Program-made: the position numbers and the translations under genes
The notes under the pieces: generated by a model
Told to the model about the DNA's origin: nothing
Database searches by the model: none
What the model saw: the letters and a program-made list of their open reading frames with translations, nothing else
Shown here: positions 15,357 to 24,063 of the stretch, piece after piece
Numbering within the stretch: the first letter of the stretch is position 1
How the letters are laid out: each line of letters starts with the position of its first letter
DNA from: CAYNGH01 sp964396845
GTDB taxonomy: Bacteria; Vulcanimicrobiota; JAJTBE01; CAYNGH01
Assembly: GCA_964396845.1 (NCBI GenBank)
Contig: CAYNGH010000024.1
Span: 1-29,425, forward strand
Direction of reading: 5' to 3'
Length of the DNA: 29,425 nt

Positions 15357-17294
15357 ATGGGAAGAAAAATTTTAGTTCTTTTAGTGATGGTATTGTTGAT
15401 TCTGGGGTTTTCCGGGGGTATCGCCCGGGGTGAAGAAACTGGGGAAAAGAACGATAACGACAGCATCCCCACCGAAGAGATCACCGTTACTGCAACCAGA
15501 CAAGAAACCCCCCTTGACCAGACAGGCAGTTCAGTTACGGTGATTACCCGCAGAGCAATAGAAACTTCTCAGAAGACCCTGCTCCGGGATCTGCTGGTGG
15601 AAATCCCCGGCCTTTCTCTTATCAACACCGGCCCCGAAGGTCAGATGGTCACCGCCTCTATTCGGGGGGCCAACACAGCCCATACCCTGGTGCTGATTGA
15701 CGGGATTCCCGTGAATGATCCTTCCAACCCGGGCCGGATATTCGATTTTGGCGCTCTTTCCACCGATGATGTTGAAAAGATTGAGGTGGTGAGGGGGCCT
15801 CAGAGTACTGTCTATGGCTCCGACTCCATGGGAGGGGTTATCAATATCATCACCCGGGAAGGCAAAATGAGCGACAAGCCTCAGTTCAAGTTCAGCGGGG
15901 GCGCAGAAACAGGAGGATACGATTCCAGCCGTTTTGACTTGAACATTCAGGGGGGCTCGAAAAATACTGCTTTTTCCGCAGGGGCCAGCACTTCCAGAGC
16001 GGGGAAATTGTCCGCTGCGGGTGAGAAGTATGGCAATGTGGAGGCGGATCCCTTTGTAAGGACCTCTGCTTATGGAAAATTAGGAGTGAAGGCATCGGAT
16101 CGCCTGCGCTTTGACCTTTTGTTCCGGCATTCCGACAACAACACAAACCTGGATACCGGTTCAGGGCCTTTTGCCGATGCGGTCAATTACTTCAGCCACG
16201 AGAAATCAGACCTTGTCAAGGCTTCCGCAGGGTATGACATCCTGGAGGAAAAATGGAACAGCCGGCTGGAGTTCTCCCATTACAGCCTTGACCGGAAGGT
16301 TCACAACAACCCCTTCAATCCGCCGGATTTCACTGAATCATATCAGGGAAAGACAAACACCCTGGGCTGGCATAACAAGATTGAGATGGGGGATCACAAT
16401 ATCCTTGCGGGACTCATCAGCCAGGATGAACAGGCGGTCTTCACTGACTTTGACCCGGTTTTTTTCAGTCCCTTTGTGGCTCCCCGCCAGTCGGCTCAAA
16501 CCACTTCCTTTTATATTCAGGATAACTTCGACCTGAACAAAAAACTCTTCGCCTCGGTGGGCCTCCGCAACGACAGCCACAGCACTGCCGGGAGCAAGAC
16601 CACTTACCGGGTTTCCGCCAACTACCATCTGGACAAGCAGTTCCGGCTGAAGGGTTCCTATGGTACAGGCTTCAAAGCCCCGACCCTTTACCAGCTCTAT
16701 TCTTCCTTTGGCAACCGGAATCTCCGCTCTGAAACCAGCCGGGGCTGGGACGGGGGCTTGGAATTCAGATCCAGGAACAAGCGCAACCGCCTGGGAGTGA
16801 CATACTTTCACAACCAGTTTGACAACCTCATCGATTTTGACTTTTTCACATCCCAGTTTTACAACATTAACAACAGCACTACCAGGGGTTGGGAAGTATA
16901 TGCCTCGAGCAGGCTGGATCCCCGCCTGTTGGTGAACGCCAACTACACTTCCCTGACCACCAGGGACGGAGAAACGGGGATGGAGCTTCTCCGCCGGCCC
17001 AAAAGCAGGCTTTATCTCGGGGCCCGTTATGAGCTGATCCCCAAGAAAGGCACCCTCCACGGGGAGTTTGTCAATGTGGGAAACCGGCAGGATCTGGACT
17101 TTTCCTCCTTTCCATCCCAGAGGATAACCCTGCCGTCCTATTCCCTGGTTAACGCCGCCTTCACATACAAGCTGTCGGACAATACTTCCGCATACCTGCG
17201 GTGCAACAATATCTTCAACACCCAGTATGAAGATGTTTGGGGATACAGCTACCGGGGAGCCAGCCTGTCGGGAGGAATGCGGTTTAATTTCTGA
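15357..17294 (+). CDS. BtuB-like TonB-dependent outer-membrane receptor
   Basis: An outer-membrane beta-barrel of 645 residues that imports a scarce ligand, here very probably cobalamin given the riboswitch. Signal peptide: residues 1-25 with a long hydrophobic core, likely cleaved near ARGEE. The TonB box EEITVTA (about 40-46) precedes the plug domain, which has IRGANTAHTLVLIDGIPVND and VEVVRGPQSTVYGSDSMGGV-type motifs (here IEVVRGPQS). The remaining two-thirds are the barrel, ending with the aromatic RFNF needed for BAM assembly. ATG 15357 is used; an in-frame TTG directly before it is less likely. tonB follows after 41 bases, so the two form a B12-controlled operon. Confidence 0.93.
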   Translation: MGRKILVLLVMVLLILGFSGGIARGEETGEKNDNDSIPTEEITVTATRQETPLDQTGSSVTVITRRAIETSQKTLLRDLLVEIPGLSLINTGPEGQMVTASIRGANTAHTLVLIDGIPVNDPSNPGRIFDFGALSTDDVEKIEVVRGPQSTVYGSDSMGGVINIITREGKMSDKPQFKFSGGAETGGYDSSRFDLNIQGGSKNTAFSAGASTSRAGKLSAAGEKYGNVEADPFVRTSAYGKLGVKASDRLRFDLLFRHSDNNTNLDTGSGPFADAVNYFSHEKSDLVKASAGYDILEEKWNSRLEFSHYSLDRKVHNNPFNPPDFTESYQGKTNTLGWHNKIEMGDHNILAGLISQDEQAVFTDFDPVFFSPFVAPRQSAQTTSFYIQDNFDLNKKLFASVGLRNDSHSTAGSKTTYRVSANYHLDKQFRLKGSYGTGFKAPTLYQLYSSFGNRNLRSETSRGWDGGLEFRSRNKRNRLGVTYFHNQFDNLIDFDFFTSQFYNINNSTTRGWEVYASSRLDPRLLVNANYTSLTTRDGETGMELLRRPKSRLYLGARYELIPKKGTLHGEFVNVGNRQDLDFSSFPSQRITLPSYSLVNAAFTYKLSDNTSAYLRCNNIFNTQYEDVWGYSYRGASLSGGMRFNF

Positions 17295-17335
17295 CGGCCG
17301 GAAGTATTCTCTTGGGAAGAAGAGGTGGATAAGAT

Positions 17336-18433
17336 ATGTGTGACAGGAACTGCCGGGCAAAAGGGAGCTTTTTAAAGACCCTGCTGTTTTCTGTTGCAGT
17401 TCACATTCTTGTGTTTGCCTTTGTGGGAATCGGAATCATCAGCGCTCAGGGGCCGCAGAAAACTCCTCGGGTCAGATCCTATGAAGTGTCCCTGATGAAT
17501 TTACCCATGGACACCCCGGATCCAGAAGAAATCTCCAGGGATGAAGCTGTGGAGATCCCCAAAGAAATGCCGGAAGAAAAAAAGTCTTTTGTCCCGGAAG
17601 AAATCCAGGAAAAAACTTCATCTTCCCGGAAAGAGGTTTTGACTGCTGAACACACCCGGAAACCTCCGCCTTCTCTGAATCTTCCCCGACAGGATTATCC
17701 CGGGGCCCAGTCAGTTCCCGAGAAACCTTCACCCCCGGCAGAAATCAATCAGCCCGGCACTGCATCCGCAGACAGGATCCGCGAAGAGCCTGCTCCACCG
17801 CCCCGGGACAGGGAGAAGCTCTCATCGGCAGAAAAAGCCTCCGTTCCTATTACAGACCTCCCCGGAGAGGCCGTTTCTGAAGAACTTTCCCCGGAAAGGG
17901 ACGTTGCCGGGGAGCTCCCCGAAGGAGAAGAGAATGAAGGCGGGGTTCCATGGGCCGGGATTGAGCCGTCTAACATTGATAACATCCACAGGGGAACTGC
18001 CGGTGACAGGCAGGATCTCTTTGCAGGATCTTCTGTCAGGGGAAATGACGGCGCTGGTAGCCACGAAAGTGATAAAGCAGTGGACTCAGGATCTGGCAGT
18101 GGGAATATGGCACCGGTCGATGGAGATGAGAACTCTCCCCTTGCCGGGGATCAGGAGTACCACGGCCCGGGAGGAAGCATAAATCCGGCATTTCCCAGGG
18201 GAGCCAGGGAAAGAGGAGAGTCGGGGACGGTGGTTGTTCTGGTGCAGATTCTTCCTTCAGGCAGGGCCGGGGAAGTTAATCTGGTGAGATCCAGCGGTTA
18301 CACGAGCCTTGATGATGCCGTGCTGGAGAAAGCCCGCTCTGCCCGGTTCACCCCGGCAAAAAGAGGGGATCTTCCCGTGGAGTCACAGAAACGTTTTGTA
18401 GTCAATTTTGAGCTGGAAGATTTTCTTGACTGA
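17336..18433 (+). CDS. tonB: TonB energy transducer
   Basis: TonB couples the inner-membrane proton gradient (through ExbB-ExbD) to outer-membrane receptors. The 365-residue protein has an N-terminal membrane anchor (about 12-35, LLFSVAVHILVFAFVG) in which Ser and His keep the spacing of the TonB SxxxH motif. A long Pro/Glu/Lys-rich periplasmic linker follows (about 45-270). The C-terminal domain (about 280-362) contains SGTVVVLVQILPSGRAGEV and a YTSLDDAVLEKARSARFTPA segment. The ATG follows GAAGAGGTGG. It lies directly downstream of the BtuB-like gene. No exbB or exbD is in the window. Its stop codon abuts the stop of the convergent methyltransferase gene. Confidence 0.93.
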   Translation: MCDRNCRAKGSFLKTLLFSVAVHILVFAFVGIGIISAQGPQKTPRVRSYEVSLMNLPMDTPDPEEISRDEAVEIPKEMPEEKKSFVPEEIQEKTSSSRKEVLTAEHTRKPPPSLNLPRQDYPGAQSVPEKPSPPAEINQPGTASADRIREEPAPPPRDREKLSSAEKASVPITDLPGEAVSEELSPERDVAGELPEGEENEGGVPWAGIEPSNIDNIHRGTAGDRQDLFAGSSVRGNDGAGSHESDKAVDSGSGSGNMAPVDGDENSPLAGDQEYHGPGGSINPAFPRGARERGESGTVVVLVQILPSGRAGEVNLVRSSGYTSLDDAVLEKARSARFTPAKRGDLPVESQKRFVVNFELEDFLD

Positions 18434-19303
18434 TTATGGCTTTTTTCGAAAGGCTACCACAATGGCACAATACATGAATCCATGGACCGACACAGGCCAC
18501 GAAGAATAATATTTCACCGGGGGTCTTTCCCGGAAGAAATCTTCTTCTTTATAAGCGTCAAACTGGATGTCCTCCACCAGTTCGATGGAGTCATCGGAGG
18601 CAATCAGGTCCAGGATGTCCCGATGAGTGAAATACTGCTTGTCGAAGGTCATCTTGTGAAGTATCAGCTGTCCCCGATATTTTTCGTGGCTGATGATGAA
18701 CTCTGTTGAGAAGATCCCCATTCCTCCTGGCTTGAGGACCCGGGAGATGTTTTTCACCGCAGCCTTCTTGCTGGCATCACTGCCGAAATGTTCGATGGCC
18801 GATACGCTCCAGGCAAAGTCGAAGGTGCTGTCGTCATAAGGCAGGGAGCGGGTCACATCCCCCTGGGATATTTTCAGCTTTTCCCGGCAGTATTCGAAGG
18901 GAGCGAATTTGTCCGGATCATTTTGCATGTCTTCGTCTTGGAAACCGGACTGGCCGTCGTATATGTCACAGCCATGAACCATTCCGATATGATGGGTGAG
19001 ATAATAGAGCATCTTTTCATGACCGCAGGCGATGCTGAGCCCCACTGCATCGGGCCTGATGAGATTTGTTTTCCTGAGGGCGTATAAGATGTGGTTGTGT
19101 TGCCACTGCTGGGAGTCATTCAGCTCCAGTTCATCCTGGCATTTCTTCCACAGGGGATCCCGGTGAAAGGAAGGATTGTATATTGTGCAGATGGGAGGAT
19201 TGTATTCTGGCGGAGTTGATTGTGTGCTCCATTTTTTTAGATTCTGGATGCTTTTTTCGATAAGTTTTTCTCTATCGGTTTTATCCTTTGTGATATTGCC
19301 CAT
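18434..19303 (-). CDS. class I SAM-dependent methyltransferase
   Basis: A 289-residue methyltransferase of the Methyltransf_11 type, cytoplasmic, substrate unknown. The Rossmann core covers about residues 85-225: motif I is degenerate (VGLSIACGHEK in place of DxGxGxG), the acidic strand is GCDIYDG, and the later motifs are GDVTRSLPYDDSTFDFAW, SAIEHFG and RVLKPGG. The N-terminal 80 residues are a charged helical extension. The ATG has AGGAGT upstream. Its stop codon lies directly against that of tonB with no terminator between them. The tRNA-Pro gene lies upstream on the same strand, separated by its own terminator. Confidence 0.88.
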   Translation of the reverse strand: MGNITKDKTDREKLIEKSIQNLKKWSTQSTPPEYNPPICTIYNPSFHRDPLWKKCQDELELNDSQQWQHNHILYALRKTNLIRPDAVGLSIACGHEKMLYYLTHHIGMVHGCDIYDGQSGFQDEDMQNDPDKFAPFEYCREKLKISQGDVTRSLPYDDSTFDFAWSVSAIEHFGSDASKKAAVKNISRVLKPGGMGIFSTEFIISHEKYRGQLILHKMTFDKQYFTHRDILDLIASDDSIELVEDIQFDAYKEEDFFRERPPVKYYSSWPVSVHGFMYCAIVVAFRKKP

Positions 19304-19454
19304 GTTGTTACTCCTGGTAATGAAATATCAAGACTTTGTGAGAGAATATTCTTAAATTCCCAGGGAATCCCTCTATGAGGTACATTCCTGCCTTGATAAT
19401 AGTACCACAAAAAATCCTGTCCCTGGATCGGGATATGGTTTCCGGGAAATAGAA

Positions 19455-19484
19455 AAACCCGGAATCACTGGTGGAGCCGGGTTT
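19455..19484 (-). terminator. intrinsic terminator of the tRNA-Pro gene
   Basis: On the minus strand AAACCCGG (from 19484) pairs with CCGGGTTT (to 19455), with a 14-base loop, and the T-run continues to 19453. It starts 10 bases after the encoded CCA of the tRNA. Confidence 0.85.
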
Positions 19485-19493
19485 AATATTATC

Positions 19494-19570
<77 letters not shown>

Positions 19571-19593
19571 ACCATAAGAATAATCTGGAGATA

Positions 19594-19622
19594 ATTCTAT
19601 CAAATCGGCGATGATATGTCAA
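19594..19622 (-). promoter_or_regulatory. sigma70-type promoter of tRNA-Pro
   Basis: On the minus strand a perfect TTGACA (19622-19617) and TAGAAT (19599-19594) are separated by 17 bases. The -10 box ends 23 bases before the first base of the tRNA. This is the best promoter match in the window. Confidence 0.85.
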
Positions 19623-19744
19623 CACAGGCCCGTCATAAAAAAACTGCGGGAGTCCTGCTTTTTCCGGGGAAGGGGTCCTAAGGGCAGTAAAGAATATGCA
19701 ACAGGAGAGCCGGGGCCAATATGCGTTCGGGAGGTGATAATCCT

Positions 19745-20446
19745 GTGTCAATGATTGAATTTGCCGATGTGAACCTTGTTTATTCAAACGGGGTTGAAGC
19801 CCTGTCCGATGTGAACCTGTTCATCGACAAAGGAGAATTTGTCTTTCTCATCGGTTCCACTGGTTCTGGCAAATCCAGCCTGCTGAAACTGATTTACCGG
19901 GACGAGAAACCCACCGGCGGGGAAGTTTACATCAATAATCACGACATAACTGAGTTGGCCAGGGAAAAGATCCCCATGCTCCGGCGGAAAATCGGAGTGG
20001 TCTTCCAGGATTTCAAACTCCTGGACTACAAGACCGTGGGGGAGAACGTAGCCTATGCCCTGGAGGTTACCGGGTATGAATCGGGCAAAATTGAAGAAAA
20101 GGTGGGCATGGTGCTGGATGTGGTGGGAATGACCGACCGGGCGGAGTTTTATCCCGAACAGCTCTCAGGAGGAGAAAAACAGCTCACCTCCATTGCCAGA
20201 GCACTGGTACACAACCCCCCTGTTCTATTAGCCGACGAGCCCACAGGAAACCTGGACCCTGACGCCACGTGGAATACACTGAAAATTCTTGATTATATTA
20301 ATTCCAAGGGAACAACCATCCTGATGGCTACCCACGACAGAGGGATCATCAAGAAGATGAGCAAAAGGGTGGTGGAACTGCGGGGAGGCAAAATAATCCG
20401 GGATGACACTCCCCCCGCAGAAATTCTCCATCTGCAGGATGTATGA
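19745..20446 (+). CDS. ftsE: cell division ATP-binding protein FtsE
   Basis: FtsE is the cytoplasmic ATPase that, with FtsX, activates periplasmic peptidoglycan hydrolases at the division site. It has about 233 residues, close to the usual 222-230. Motifs visible are Walker A GSTGSGKSS, Q-loop VVFQDFKLL, signature LSGGEKQLTSIARAL, Walker B VLLADEPTGNLD and the H-loop MATHDRG. The signature tail is unusual: most FtsE proteins have EQQR where this one has EKQL. I choose GTG 19745, 10 bases from GGAGG; ATG 19751 is the alternative and begins MIEFADVNLVY. ftsX follows 24 bases later. Confidence 0.95.
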   Translation: MSMIEFADVNLVYSNGVEALSDVNLFIDKGEFVFLIGSTGSGKSSLLKLIYRDEKPTGGEVYINNHDITELAREKIPMLRRKIGVVFQDFKLLDYKTVGENVAYALEVTGYESGKIEEKVGMVLDVVGMTDRAEFYPEQLSGGEKQLTSIARALVHNPPVLLADEPTGNLDPDATWNTLKILDYINSKGTTILMATHDRGIIKKMSKRVVELRGGKIIRDDTPPAEILHLQDV

Positions 20447-20470
20447 CCAACTCCGGAAAGGGAGATAATT

Positions 20471-21352
20471 ATGGGAGCCGGTTTCCGCTACTTTCTCCGG
20501 GAAGTGTCCCAGAGCCTGAAACGCAACCTGATGCTTAACTTTTCATCCATCTCCACGGTGATGGTGCTGATATTCCAGCTGGGAGTATTCATCCTGCTGT
20601 TTTTCAACCTGAACAACCTCACCGCGGAAGCCAAGGGAAAACTCCAGCTCACTGCGGTCCTTACCGACAATCTGAGCCTGGAACGGGCAGGACAGCTCAA
20701 ACAAAGAGTGATGAAACATCCCGATGTGGAAATGGTGCGGTACGTCAGCAAAGAGATGGCCTTTGATCGGCTGAGGAACCGCCTGGAAGGGAGGGTGGAC
20801 ATTTCCACCCTGGAGGAAAATCCCCTCCCTGATACCCTGGTGGTGGAGATGAAGGATCCTTCTAAAATCAATGATATTGCCCAGGAGATAAAAAAATATC
20901 CCGGAATTGAAGATGTCCGCTTTGGCGATGCCCAGGTGGTGGATATGATTATCCGCCTGTCCCGCCGGGTATATACCGTGGGAGCAGTGATTCTGGTCAT
21001 GCTCCTGGTGTCTGCCGTGTTTCTCATTGCCAATACCATCCGCCTGACGGTTTTTTCCCGGCGGAGGGAGATTGCCATCATGGAATTAGTGGGGGCAACC
21101 CAGTGGTTCATCCGGGGGCCTTTTATAGTGGAAGGGCTTCTCCACGGTGTTTTTGGGGCGGGAATCGCCATATTGCTGGTGAACGCCCTTTATGAAGCCG
21201 GTGCTGGATGGGTGACGGCCAATATGTCCTTTATACCGGTGATACCGCCGGGACAGGTGCTTTTCCAACTGAGCCTGGGCCTTCTGGGAGCAGGGATGCT
21301 GGTGGGAGGGCTGGCCAGCTACTTTTCCGTGAACCGTTATTTGAAAGTATAA
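20471..21352 (+). CDS. ftsX: cell division protein FtsX (permease-like)
   Basis: FtsX is the membrane partner of FtsE; its large periplasmic loop binds hydrolases or their activators. The 293-residue protein has the family layout: a first membrane helix at about 22-45, a periplasmic domain with MVRYVSKEMAFDRLRN and NPLPDTLVVEM, then three helices from about 170 to 285. The VFSRRREIAIMELVGATQWFIRGPF block between helices two and three is the FtsX/MacB signature contacting the ATPase. The ATG follows a GGGAG site. Paired with ftsE; enolase lies 87 bases downstream on the same strand. Confidence 0.96.
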   Translation: MGAGFRYFLREVSQSLKRNLMLNFSSISTVMVLIFQLGVFILLFFNLNNLTAEAKGKLQLTAVLTDNLSLERAGQLKQRVMKHPDVEMVRYVSKEMAFDRLRNRLEGRVDISTLEENPLPDTLVVEMKDPSKINDIAQEIKKYPGIEDVRFGDAQVVDMIIRLSRRVYTVGAVILVMLLVSAVFLIANTIRLTVFSRRREIAIMELVGATQWFIRGPFIVEGLLHGVFGAGIAILLVNALYEAGAGWVTANMSFIPVIPPGQVLFQLSLGLLGAGMLVGGLASYFSVNRYLKV

Positions 21353-21439
21353 TCCGTGAAATGCTTGTTTTTCACTGAAGGGATATGATTGGCAAAATAG
21401 AATAGCATCGTAGCTTAATAACAGACAGGAGGAATTATA

Positions 21440-22753
21440 ATGACAGAGATTCTTGATATTCAGGCAAGACAGATTCTAGACTCCCGGGGAAACCCCACCA
21501 TAGAGGTGGAAGTGGAGCTTTCCTGCGGAGCCATAGGCCGGGCCGCAGTTCCCTCGGGAGCTTCCACGGGGGTTCATGAGGCCCTGGAACTCCGGGACGG
21601 CGACAAAGCCGAGTATCTGGGTAAATCAGTCCATCAGGCGGTGGAGAACGTCAACAACGTCATCGCTCATGAGCTTCTGGGAATGGACGCCATCTGGCAG
21701 AAGGAAATCGATCAGATGATGATTGACCTGGACGGCACTCCCAACAAGGAAAAATTGGGAGCCAACGCCATTCTGGGGGTTTCCATGGCAGTAGCCAGAG
21801 CCGCGGCGGAAGCCCTGGGCCTTCCTCTTTTCCAGTATATCGGCGGGGTTTATGCCCACACTATGCCCGTCCCCATGATGAACATCATGAACGGCGGAAC
21901 CCACGGCGACAACAATGTTGACTTTCAGGAGCTAATGGTGATGCCCACCGGGGCGGAAGATATCAATCAGGCGGTGAGAATGGGGGCAGAAGTGTTCCAT
22001 CATCTCAAGGGCATCCTGAAAAAGAAAGGCTACTCCACCACTGTGGGGGACGAGGGAGGATACTCTCCTGAAGTGAAATCCAACGAGGAAGCCATCGAAG
22101 TGGTGTTGGAAGCCATCAGGGCTGCCGGTTATGAGCCGGGGAAGGATATTCATCTGGCCCTGGATCCCGCGGCCAGCGAGTTTTATGAAGACGGCAAGTA
22201 TCACCTGAAAAAAAGCACCGGGGAAAAGCTCACCTCAAAACAGATGGTTGACTACTGGGCAGAATGGGTGGAGAAATATCCCATCATATCCATCGAAGAC
22301 GGACTGGCAGAAGATGACTGGGACGGCTGGAAATACATGACCGAGAAGCTTGGGGACAAGATCCAGTTAGTTGGGGACGACCTTTTTGTCACCAATGTGG
22401 ATCGCCTGAAGAAAGGTATTGAGATGGGGGTATGCAACTCAATCCTTATCAAGCTGAATCAGATTGGCACCCTGACGGAAACCCTGTCGGCCATCGAAAC
22501 AGCAAAGCGGGCGGGATATACCTGTGTCATTTCCCACCGCTCCGGGGAAACCGCAGATTCCATCATTGCGGATCTGTCCGTGGCCACCAATGCAGGGCAG
22601 ATTAAAACCGGATCCCTTTGCCGGGTTGATCGGATAGAAAAATACAACCAGCTCATCCGCATAGCGGAAAAATTAGAAGATGCCGCCTGCTATCCGGGAA
22701 TGGATGCCTTCTATAACCTTCCCGCAAAACAAAAGGAAACTGCCGGTGTCTGA
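21440..22753 (+). CDS. eno: enolase (phosphopyruvate hydratase)
   Basis: Converts 2-phosphoglycerate to phosphoenolpyruvate in glycolysis; cytoplasmic and Mg-dependent. The length of 437 residues is normal. Conserved blocks: IEVEVELSCGAIGRAAVPSG, the SGASTGVHEA loop, metal-binding residues in LALDPAASEF, ISIEDGLAEDDW and LVGDDLFVTN, and the active-site SHRSGETAD with NAGQIKTGSLCR. The last is slightly variant (usual form GSLSRSDR). The ATG follows GGAGGA. An intrinsic terminator follows the stop, so ftsE-ftsX-eno could be one transcript, although the 87-base gap may hold a separate promoter. Confidence 0.98.
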   Translation: MTEILDIQARQILDSRGNPTIEVEVELSCGAIGRAAVPSGASTGVHEALELRDGDKAEYLGKSVHQAVENVNNVIAHELLGMDAIWQKEIDQMMIDLDGTPNKEKLGANAILGVSMAVARAAAEALGLPLFQYIGGVYAHTMPVPMMNIMNGGTHGDNNVDFQELMVMPTGAEDINQAVRMGAEVFHHLKGILKKKGYSTTVGDEGGYSPEVKSNEEAIEVVLEAIRAAGYEPGKDIHLALDPAASEFYEDGKYHLKKSTGEKLTSKQMVDYWAEWVEKYPIISIEDGLAEDDWDGWKYMTEKLGDKIQLVGDDLFVTNVDRLKKGIEMGVCNSILIKLNQIGTLTETLSAIETAKRAGYTCVISHRSGETADSIIADLSVATNAGQIKTGSLCRVDRIEKYNQLIRIAEKLEDAACYPGMDAFYNLPAKQKETAGV

Positions 22754-22777
22754 AGCCTGAACAACCGCAGATGAATA

Positions 22778-22803
22778 AAGCCCCCGTCACCGGGGGCTTT
22801 TTA
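22778..22803 (+). terminator. intrinsic terminator after eno
   Basis: AAAGCCCCCG pairs with CGGGGGCTTT around the loop TCAC and is followed by TT. It is 25 bases past the eno stop and separates it from the opposing TPR gene. Confidence 0.92.
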
Positions 22804-22834
22804 CTTGACCATGCAGTTCATCTTGTCTTTGGGA

Positions 22835-23845
22835 TTATTCTTTTTTCAGAATATAATACCGCCAGGCGGATCTTGTTATGGGGCTGTCCCTGATGACATC
22901 GGGCAGAGATGAATCGATGACAAGGCGGTTTATCATTTTATCGTCTTTGTTGGAGAAGGCTTCGATGTCCTGGGGAGTTGCCCGGTTGGGAGAATCATAG
23001 GGACGGAGGGCTTCGTGGAGGTTTCTGTTATAAAGGTTCTTTCTTAGCAGGTCGTTGAGTCCCTCCACAATACGATCCCGGACAGGTTTCTCGGGGACTT
23101 TTCCCGGTTCGATGGATTCTATGGCTGATCTGGCTCCGTCGTCAAGGTTGTCCCACAGAGGTTTTGCCCATATCGACGGTTTTTCTGCAAGGTTTTCCTT
23201 CAGAAGGCTCCAGTCCTTTATGTCCTCGGGTTTGATGAGAGGCTCAATGGCAAACTGCCGGACGGTGGAGGCCACCTGCTCATAGGCCCATTCAGCCCGG
23301 CCAAAGTCCTTGAGCTTTTCCATGGAATCGCCCATGATGAAATAACTGTCGATTCTTTCCTGCCGGGCACCCTTGGGCAGAAATGCGATGGCATCGTTCA
23401 GGGAATTGATGGCGTCCCGGTATTCACCCAGCTTGTAATATGTTTTTGCCAGTTCAATATTGACAAGATAATCGGAATGGTTGTAGTTTTTTGCTTTTTT
23501 GAGCGCTTCCACAGCCCTTTTTTCTCTTCTGCCTCTGGCAAGAAGCCGTCCCTTGAGGGCCAGAACCGTGGCTTTCATTTCCGGGTCGAATACTTTTTCA
23601 TATATCTGGTCAATCTCCCCGGTGAGCTGATCCAGCCGGGCATTGTTCTGATCCTGGCGAAAAAAGTAAAAATCCACCTTTTCCACCAGGGTGTCCAGTT
23701 TTCGCATGGCTTCTCTCTGGCGGTTTTCTCTGGTCACTTTCCATATGATATATCCAGTGCCGGCCACCGCCATTATGATCATGACGATAAAGGCCGCCTG
23801 AAATAAAGTCAGGCCCTTTTTTTTCTTTTTTTTCTCCCGGCTCAT
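22835..23845 (-). CDS. membrane-anchored TPR-containing protein, function unknown
   Basis: A 336-residue protein. A Lys-rich N-terminus (MSREKKKKKK) is followed by one membrane helix (about 12-35), so most of the protein probably faces the periplasm. Residues 105-215 contain helical repeats such as YLVNIELAKTYYKLGEYRDAINSLNDA, consistent with two or three TPR units that bind partner proteins. The C-terminal 120 residues match no family I recognise. ATG 23845 has AGGAGG 8 bases upstream; the frame stays open to 24082, but that extension has no SD. It diverges from the exported protein at 24064, with 218 bases between them. Confidence 0.8.
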   Translation of the reverse strand: MSREKKKKKKGLTLFQAAFIVMIIMAVAGTGYIIWKVTRENRQREAMRKLDTLVEKVDFYFFRQDQNNARLDQLTGEIDQIYEKVFDPEMKATVLALKGRLLARGRREKRAVEALKKAKNYNHSDYLVNIELAKTYYKLGEYRDAINSLNDAIAFLPKGARQERIDSYFIMGDSMEKLKDFGRAEWAYEQVASTVRQFAIEPLIKPEDIKDWSLLKENLAEKPSIWAKPLWDNLDDGARSAIESIEPGKVPEKPVRDRIVEGLNDLLRKNLYNRNLHEALRPYDSPNRATPQDIEAFSNKDDKMINRLVIDSSLPDVIRDSPITRSAWRYYILKKE

Positions 23846-23971
23846 GGGCTTTGCCTCCTGATGATAAACAAATGCTGCATCGATTGCTATTCTGTTGTCA
23901 GGGTGGTATATTAGATTTTTTTGAAATAAAATCCTTTCAAGGACGGCCTTTAATCTGAAGCCATGTTGTTG

Positions 23972-23977
23972 TATAAT
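23972..23977 (+). promoter_or_regulatory. possible -10 box for the gene at 24064
   Basis: A perfect TATAAT lies about 87 bases before the TTG start at 24064, inside the divergent intergenic region. The -35 region (TTTAAT, 17 bases upstream) is a poor match, so this is a weak call based on the -10 box. Confidence 0.35.
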
Positions 23978-24063
23978 AGATGAGAAAACAATTTCCCGGT
24001 TCATGTGCTTAAATTGCCCTGATGCCGGGGTCAATACTTTCGCCGGGTAAGGAGGCTTAATAA

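Noticed and set aside
16338..17360. 340-codon open frame on the minus strand
   Set aside because: Antisense of the BtuB-like receptor gene; composition reflects the codon bias of the real gene.
20488..21171. 227-codon minus-strand open frame
   Set aside because: Antisense of ftsX, with an Arg/Ser-rich translation typical of shadow frames.
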